Assembly (NCBI GenBank): GCA_900757705.1
Contig: CAAEOW010000042.1
Span: 1 to 9,953, forward strand
Origin: an uncultured Collinsella sp.
GTDB taxonomy: Bacteria > Actinomycetota > Coriobacteriia > Coriobacteriales > Coriobacteriaceae
Reading direction: 5' to 3'
Length of the DNA: 9,953 bases
Shown: piece by piece, positions 7,067 through 9,953 of the stretch
How positions within the stretch are numbered: position 1 is the first letter of the stretch
How the letters are laid out: every line of letters starts with the position of its first letter
The notes under the pieces: generated by a model
The model's database searches: none
What the model saw: the letters and a program-made list of their open reading frames with translations, nothing else
Told to the model about the DNA's origin: nothing
Translations under genes and position numbers: made by a program

Positions 7067-7340
7067 ATGAAGAAATGCCTGCCCTCCATCATCTCAGCAG
7101 CTCTTTGCCACTCCCTTGTCATGACACCATTTGTGCCCGTTGCGGCAGCCTATGCCGACGAGGGATCTCCCGCCGAGAGCAGCGAGATCTACGTCGGAGA
7201 CAATTACGACGATAATTACGATATATACCTTTTTTGAGCGCGGGCGCTGCACGGATTCATATTCCAAGGCGTGGTGCGATTCTCACGGATCTGCAAATAA
7301 CCGCACCGTCCCTCACAAGGTCAAGCTGAACGCGAAGTAG
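7067..7340 (+). pseudogene. Secreted small cysteine-containing peptide precursor, split in two frames
   Basis: From the ATG at 7067 the first frame reads 56 codons to TGA at 7235-7237. It starts MKKCLPSIIS, has a hydrophobic core to about residue 28 and an AYA signal-peptidase site before Asp31, followed by an acidic, Tyr/Asn/Asp-rich segment (VGDNYDDNYDIYLF). The frame one base later continues without a break as ERGRCTDSYSKAWCDSHG and ends LNAK at TAG 7338-7340. The switch point is a T6 run (7230-7235) in CTT TTT TGA G, so one extra T, or a +1 ribosomal shift at TTT-TGA, links both parts into a 90-residue precursor with a mature region of about 60 residues and two cysteines nine positions apart. 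No known family was recognised; a weak likeness to lactococcin 972-type peptides was considered but not supported. Neighbours are a thioredoxin-like remnant and a small membrane protein. Confidence 0.6.
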
Positions 7341-7374
7341 GAGGCTTGCCTGCGCGATCTCTAGCTTGTTGGCA

Positions 7375-7427
7375 CCGCTGAAGTTATCGCCGGTCTCGTG
7401 ACAACCGGTCCTAGCGGCGGCTTTTTT
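7375..7427 (+). terminator. Hairpin-within-hairpin with T6 tail
   Basis: An outer stem CCGCT/AGCGG (7375-7379 with 7413-7417) encloses an inner stem CCGGT/ACCGG (7390-7394 with 7404-7408, 9-nt loop). Four bases later comes a run of six T's (7422-7427). An alternative pairing CGCCG/CGGCG (7388-7392 with 7415-7419) brings a stem closer to the T run. It would end the secreted peptide transcript 35-87 nt after its stop; the switchable structure could also be a small RNA or attenuator before the next gene. Confidence 0.55.
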
Positions 7428-7484
7428 GCAACCGCAATGACATCGTACCGACTTTTCATTTGCATGTTCTGAAAGGAAGTTGCC

Positions 7485-7724
7485 ATGTTGTCGCAAAATC
7501 AATCGAGATACTTGACCACAATCGGCTTTGCCCTGCTTGCATTACTCTTTGCTAGCGACCTTTTGCTGAAACCGCCCAAGGAACTCGTTTCGCTTGCCAT
7601 AGCCTGCATTTCCGCCCTTGACTTTACGGCAACCCTGTTCGTCGGACTAAAGGAGAGGAAAAAAGGCGCAGTCGTTGCATCTGCCGTAGGCGTGATCATA
7701 GCCATTGCCTCATTCTTTATCTGA
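7485..7724 (+). CDS. Small membrane protein with three predicted helices
   Basis: The 79-residue product is not recognised. It has three hydrophobic segments (about 9-28, 34-55 and 61-79), a proline-lysine turn LLKPPKE between the first two, and a basic loop LKERKKG between the last two, ending in SFFI with no tail. By the positive-inside rule the loop at 56-60 is probably cytoplasmic. AAAGGAAG at 7472-7479 gives a good ribosome binding site 5 nt before the ATG. Overlapping frames on the minus strand have no such signal. It follows the secreted peptide gene after a terminator-like hairpin and converges on the exonuclease remnant. Small multi-helix proteins beside secreted peptides are often immunity proteins, but that is only inferred from position. 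It is the only apparently intact gene between 6154 and 8140. Confidence 0.75.
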   Translation: MLSQNQSRYLTTIGFALLALLFASDLLLKPPKELVSLAIACISALDFTATLFVGLKERKKGAVVASAVGVIIAIASFFI

Positions 7725-7736
7725 CACATTGATGAT

Positions 7737-8072
7737 CTAGGGGCGATATCGTAGGAATACGACCGGGAGAGCCGGGACCAGATTGCCCGGATTGCCCGGT
7801 CGGCTCGCGCGACGGCGCGGCGGTTCCACAGAAAGCTCTCCGGACTTCACACCGTTTCTGATCGCATTGTAGACAGCCATCTCGTCTTCGCTGTCGGCGA
7901 GCACGCGGTGTGCGTCGTCGTTTTGGATGTCCAGTAAATCTCGAAGGTCCTCCATGCACCAGCGTCCGAGATTTGGCCATGCGCGTTGCGCGAGCTGATA
8001 AGTGTCGATTGCGATGTTGTAGTTAAAGTCCAGGCCAAAGCCGTCCCAGGCAGAACGGCTTTGTTTCCTTGA
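7737..8072 (-). pseudogene. DnaQ-like 3'-5' exonuclease, C-terminal remnant
   Basis: The minus-strand frame, open from 8072 to TAG at 7737-7739, encodes FGLDFNYNIAIDTYQLAQRA, then WPNLGRWCMEDLRDLL and AHRVLADSEDEMAVYNAI. This is the second half of a DEDDh exonuclease domain as in DNA polymerase III epsilon: the IDT..LAR.A.P....L..L pattern followed by Exo III, with its catalytic His and Asp spaced as HxxxxD (here HRVLAD). The Exo I (DxE) and Exo II parts are absent; upstream of about 8040 the frame no longer resembles the family and stops at 8073-8075. The ATG at 7955 lies inside the domain and is not a plausible start. The last 35 codons are Arg/Pro-rich and partly encoded by a small repeat (PGNPGN). 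The gene is broken; a different strain should have the intact form. Confidence 0.7.
7760..7802. repeat. Nested CCGGG inverted repeats with a 9-bp tandem duplication
   Basis: An outer 8-bp stem CGACCGGG/CCCGGTCG (7760-7767 with 7795-7802) contains an inner CCGGG/CCCGG (7772-7776 with 7786-7790). ATTGCCCGG occurs twice in tandem at 7782-7790 and 7791-7799. No T run follows on either strand. It lies 35 nt after the small membrane protein gene and inside the tail of the exonuclease remnant, so it may act as a terminator-like barrier or simply be a local duplication. Confidence 0.6.
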
Positions 8073-8095
8073 TTATCAACTTTATCCGGACACTT

Positions 8096-8131
8096 CCCGC
8101 ATTCATCCGTGCGTGTACGGATGAATGCGGG
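8096..8131. repeat. Perfect 15-bp inverted repeat
   Basis: CCCGCATTCATCCGT (8096-8110) and its exact complement (8117-8131) are separated by the 6-nt loop GCGTGT. Neither side is followed by a T tract. It lies between the exonuclease remnant and the second hairpin, and may be a second, U-less terminator for the minus-strand operon or the end of a small repeat element. Confidence 0.8.
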
Positions 8132-8140
8132 GCTCGATAG

Positions 8141-8169
8141 CCCGGCGGCCTGATCGGCAGGCCGCCGGG
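8141..8169 (-). terminator. G+C-rich hairpin after the minus-strand transporter operon
   Basis: A perfect 12-bp stem CCCGGCGGCCTG/CAGGCCGCCGGG with loop ATCGG lies 5 nt beyond the TGA of the 142-residue protein gene. Read on the minus strand it is followed by CTATCGAG, not a T run, so it resembles the tail-less terminators described in high-G+C bacteria. The 15-bp hairpin just beyond makes a tandem pair. Confidence 0.6.
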
Positions 8170-8174
8170 AACTC

Positions 8175-8603
8175 TCACTCCTCGATAAAAGCCGGCACCC
8201 GGTTAGTCCTGCGCATCTTGAAATCGCCAGTTTCGTGGGAGACGTAGAGAATGCCGTCCATCCCGTCTCGCGATGCATATGAAAGGTGAACAGAACCGCA
8301 ATCCGCTCCATCATCGTCGAGAAGATCGAACGAATTCGGATCGCTCGTTGCGGCCAAACGACCACTCAGACAAGAGCCATCGCCATTACAGATTTGCCAT
8401 TCCATGTCTTCGCCTGCAAGAATCGCCATAGACGGCCTGGTCGCGCCATCGTTGACATACATCCCGTCTATGCCAAAACCGTTCTCAGCGCCATCGATAA
8501 ACGATTGCTCGGACCTATACCTCGCAAATGATGCACATAGAACCATTGCAAGACAAAGTACAGAGCCAACAATCGCTATCTTTGCATAGCTCTTGCCTAT
8601 CAT
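8175..8603 (-). CDS. Membrane-anchored extracytoplasmic protein of unknown family
   Basis: The 142-residue product has an N-terminal MIGKSYAKIAI start and a hydrophobic segment (about 8-27) that is a signal anchor or uncleaved signal peptide; Cys17 and Cys23 lie in it but there is no convincing lipobox. The outside part (28-142) is acidic and looks like a small beta-rich domain, with Gly-spaced strands such as DMEWQICNGDGSCLSG and GADCGSVHLSY. Its three cysteines are Cys72, Cys78 and Cys102. The ATG at 8603 is chosen over the in-frame GTG at 8612 because the GTG is part of the Shine-Dalgarno sequence. It starts 1 nt after the ABC transporter stop, so the two are coupled and probably act together, for example as sensor, accessory or protection factor. 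No family was recognised. Confidence 0.75.
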   Translation of the reverse strand: MIGKSYAKIAIVGSVLCLAMVLCASFARYRSEQSFIDGAENGFGIDGMYVNDGATRPSMAILAGEDMEWQICNGDGSCLSGRLAATSDPNSFDLLDDDGADCGSVHLSYASRDGMDGILYVSHETGDFKMRRTNRVPAFIEE

Positions 8604-8604
8604 G

Positions 8605-9953
8605 TCATTCACCTCCTTCGTATGTATCGAGGTATTCCTGCTTGAGCGTCTGCGAGGACGACTTGATCTTTTCCACGAGCGTGCCGGCCTCGATGAAGTA
8701 GAACGAGTCGGTGAGGTCTGCCAGGTCGTCGAGCAGATGGCTTGAAATGAGCACGCTTCGTCCCCGCGCCACCTCGCTGCGCATCGCGTCGCAGGAGGTT
8801 TTCCGTTTTCCCGGATCGAGGCCGTTCAGCGGTTCATCGAGGATGAGGTACGGGCAATCGGTCGCTATCGCCATGGCAAGCTTTACCTGCTGCTTCATTC
8901 CTGTCGAGAGTTTACGGGTCGGCTTGTCGAGATATGGGGAGATTCCGAGGGAGTCGCAGAGCGAGTCGATGTCGGCGGCCGATTTCCACGCCTCCCTAAC
9001 GAAAGCAAGGTGCTCGATGGCCGATAGCGTGGGATAGAGATCCGCGCCGCCTGAAGAGCTCAGGTAGACGAGTTCTGCAAATTCGGCTGATCGACGTTGG
9101 CAGATTCCGTCTGCCGCCAGGCTTCCCGAGCGGATGCGGGTGGGAAATTGGCCCGACAGCGCTTCAAGAAGGGTGGTTTTCCCCGAGCCGTTGGGAGCAA
9201 CGAGGCCCGCCGCCGTTCCCGGGCTCAGGAAAAGCGACCCGATTGAAAGTATCGTCGTGCTTCCGTATCCCACGCTCGCGTCCAGAAGCTCGAGCCCATG
9301 GTGCTTTTTCGCGGGTCCAGGCTGTTTGGGGGAACGTGTCGCAACGGCGCCGACCGCAAAAAGGACCGCGACGTATGCCAGGGCCACGGCAAGCATCGAT
9401 GCGCTGCCTGAACCGGAGCCAATGAATTCTGTCGGGAAGCATCCTACGTAGCCCGTTGCCTCGATAGGCGAGAATACGGGCAGTGGCAGGAGCCCGAGCA
9501 CGGCATTATGCCCTAGTGCCGAATCGGACAGCAACGGGAATGCCGGGGCCGCGACAAGCAGCGCTGAGGTAAGGGGGCCCGCGAGGACGCGCCTCGTTGC
9601 GGTCGATAGGACGGCGGAGCAAACGGATATCAAGGTTCCGCCCGCAAGCAGCGCGAGAAGCAGGGTCGTGAAGACGTTTCCCGCGGTCGTGGTGGCAAGC
9701 GCGCCGTCATGGAAGAAGGCGATCGGGTACCCAATTTGCCCGAAGCCGTTTAGGGCCAAGGCGTAAATGCCCCCGGGTGCGAGGCCGGCGAGGAGCATCG
9801 CGGTCCCCGCGGCGATTATCGAAAACACGATCTGGATAAGGCGCCGGAATTTGGGCACGGGCGCCTTCGCCGCCAGGGTCCCGGGCCTTGTGGCTCCGAG
9901 CAGGAGTATCGACGAGAGAAGGAAGGGGATGAAGGGAAGGAAAGACGGCGCCG
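8605..9953 (-). CDS. ABC transporter with fused membrane and ATP-binding domains, 5'-partial
   Basis: 448 residues are visible and the frame stays open to the right edge, so the start is outside the window; the GTG at 9858 is internal. Hydrophobic segments at about 4-20, 37-58, 94-115, 123-141 and 184-204 form the membrane part. The ATPase part (about 215-435) has Walker A APNGSGKTT (252-260), signature LSTGM (348-352), Walker B YLILDEP (368-374) followed by LNGLDP, and H-loop SSH (403-405). The segment before LYPTLSAIEHL, where a Q-loop glutamine is expected, reads VYLSSSGG, so the glutamine is absent. The ATPase resembles the BcrA/NatA type that works with ABC-2 permeases, usually as a separate chain; the fusion order membrane-then-ATPase is less common for that type. 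Substrate unknown; a role in export of, or protection from, a peptide is possible. Confidence 0.88.
   Translation of the reverse strand, partial: APSFLPFIPFLLSSILLLGATRPGTLAAKAPVPKFRRLIQIVFSIIAAGTAMLLAGLAPGGIYALALNGFGQIGYPIAFFHDGALATTTAGNVFTTLLLALLAGGTLISVCSAVLSTATRRVLAGPLTSALLVAAPAFPLLSDSALGHNAVLGLLPLPVFSPIEATGYVGCFPTEFIGSGSGSASMLAVALAYVAVLFAVGAVATRSPKQPGPAKKHHGLELLDASVGYGSTTILSIGSLFLSPGTAAGLVAPNGSGKTTLLEALSGQFPTRIRSGSLAADGICQRRSAEFAELVYLSSSGGADLYPTLSAIEHLAFVREAWKSAADIDSLCDSLGISPYLDKPTRKLSTGMKQQVKLAMAIATDCPYLILDEPLNGLDPGKRKTSCDAMRSEVARGRSVLISSHLLDDLADLTDSFYFIEAGTLVEKIKSSSQTLKQEYLDTYEGGE
8612..8618 (-). promoter_or_regulatory. Shine-Dalgarno site embedded in the ABC transporter gene end
   Basis: On the minus strand AAGGAGG (8618 to 8612) encodes part of the C-terminal EGGE of the ABC protein and lies 8 nt before the ATG at 8603. 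This fixes the start of the downstream gene and indicates translational coupling. Confidence 0.85.

Noticed and set aside
7131..7340. Plus-strand 69-codon frame starting at 7131
   Set aside because: Its first half is a shadow of the signal-peptide frame starting at 7067, which has the good ribosome binding site; only its last 34 codons are taken as the continuation after the T6 run.
7067..7340. Lactococcin 972-type bacteriocin
   Set aside because: The signal peptide and general position fit, but the expected GG-W-YG and spaced Tyr/His pattern of that family is not found, so no family name is given.
7257..7502. Minus-strand 81-codon frame
   Set aside because: Covers the hairpin-within-hairpin and the antisense of the peptide tail; no ribosome binding site or motif, and cysteines and basic residues look incidental.
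7847..8365. Minus-strand 172-codon frame
   Set aside because: It overlaps both the 142-residue protein gene and the exonuclease remnant in a different frame and spans both perfect hairpins.

Overview
The window looks like a chromosomal segment of a high-G+C Gram-positive gut bacterium, most likely a Coriobacteriia member of the Collinsella type. This is inferred from the G+C-rich coding sequence, strong Shine-Dalgarno sites, the run of housekeeping genes and a tRNA with an encoded CCA end. No 16S or marker search was possible, so the genus is a guess.

Bases 1-5527 are a tight plus-strand housekeeping operon: gpsA (5' end outside the window), rpe, a NifS/IscS-type cysteine desulfurase, a Nif3/DUF34 metal protein, a coiled-coil zinc-ribbon protein and coaBC. 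Gaps are 18, 6 and 3 nt, or 4-nt ATGA overlaps, so the genes are probably co-transcribed and translationally coupled. They serve phospholipid precursor supply, the pentose phosphate pathway, sulfur transfer and coenzyme A synthesis. A tRNA-Pro(GGG) gene with its own promoter and a clear terminator follows (5536-5723).

Downstream of the tRNA the character changes. Bases 5724-6153 hold no convincing gene but an unusual run of palindromes. Bases 6154-8072 are a graveyard of an accessory region. It contains a 5'-truncated DUF6273 gene (minus strand) with its terminator; a thioredoxin-fold gene remnant (plus strand) that still has WCPHC but has lost its start and carries an internal TAA; a secreted-peptide gene whose signal peptide and cysteine-containing tail lie in two frames separated at a T6 run; an intact 79-residue three-helix membrane protein; and the 3' end of a DnaQ-like exonuclease gene (minus strand). 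The two truncated genes at 6711-6714 lie head to head and both lack their 5' ends, as a single deletion would leave them.

Bases 8141-9953 are a minus-strand pair: an ABC transporter with membrane and ATPase parts in one chain (running off the right edge) and a coupled 142-residue membrane-anchored protein, closed by strong hairpins.

The most interesting possibility is that 6717-7724 is a decayed cassette (thiol oxidoreductase, secreted two-cysteine peptide, small membrane protein) resembling a bacteriocin or secreted-peptide system. The order and signals are visible; the function is inference.
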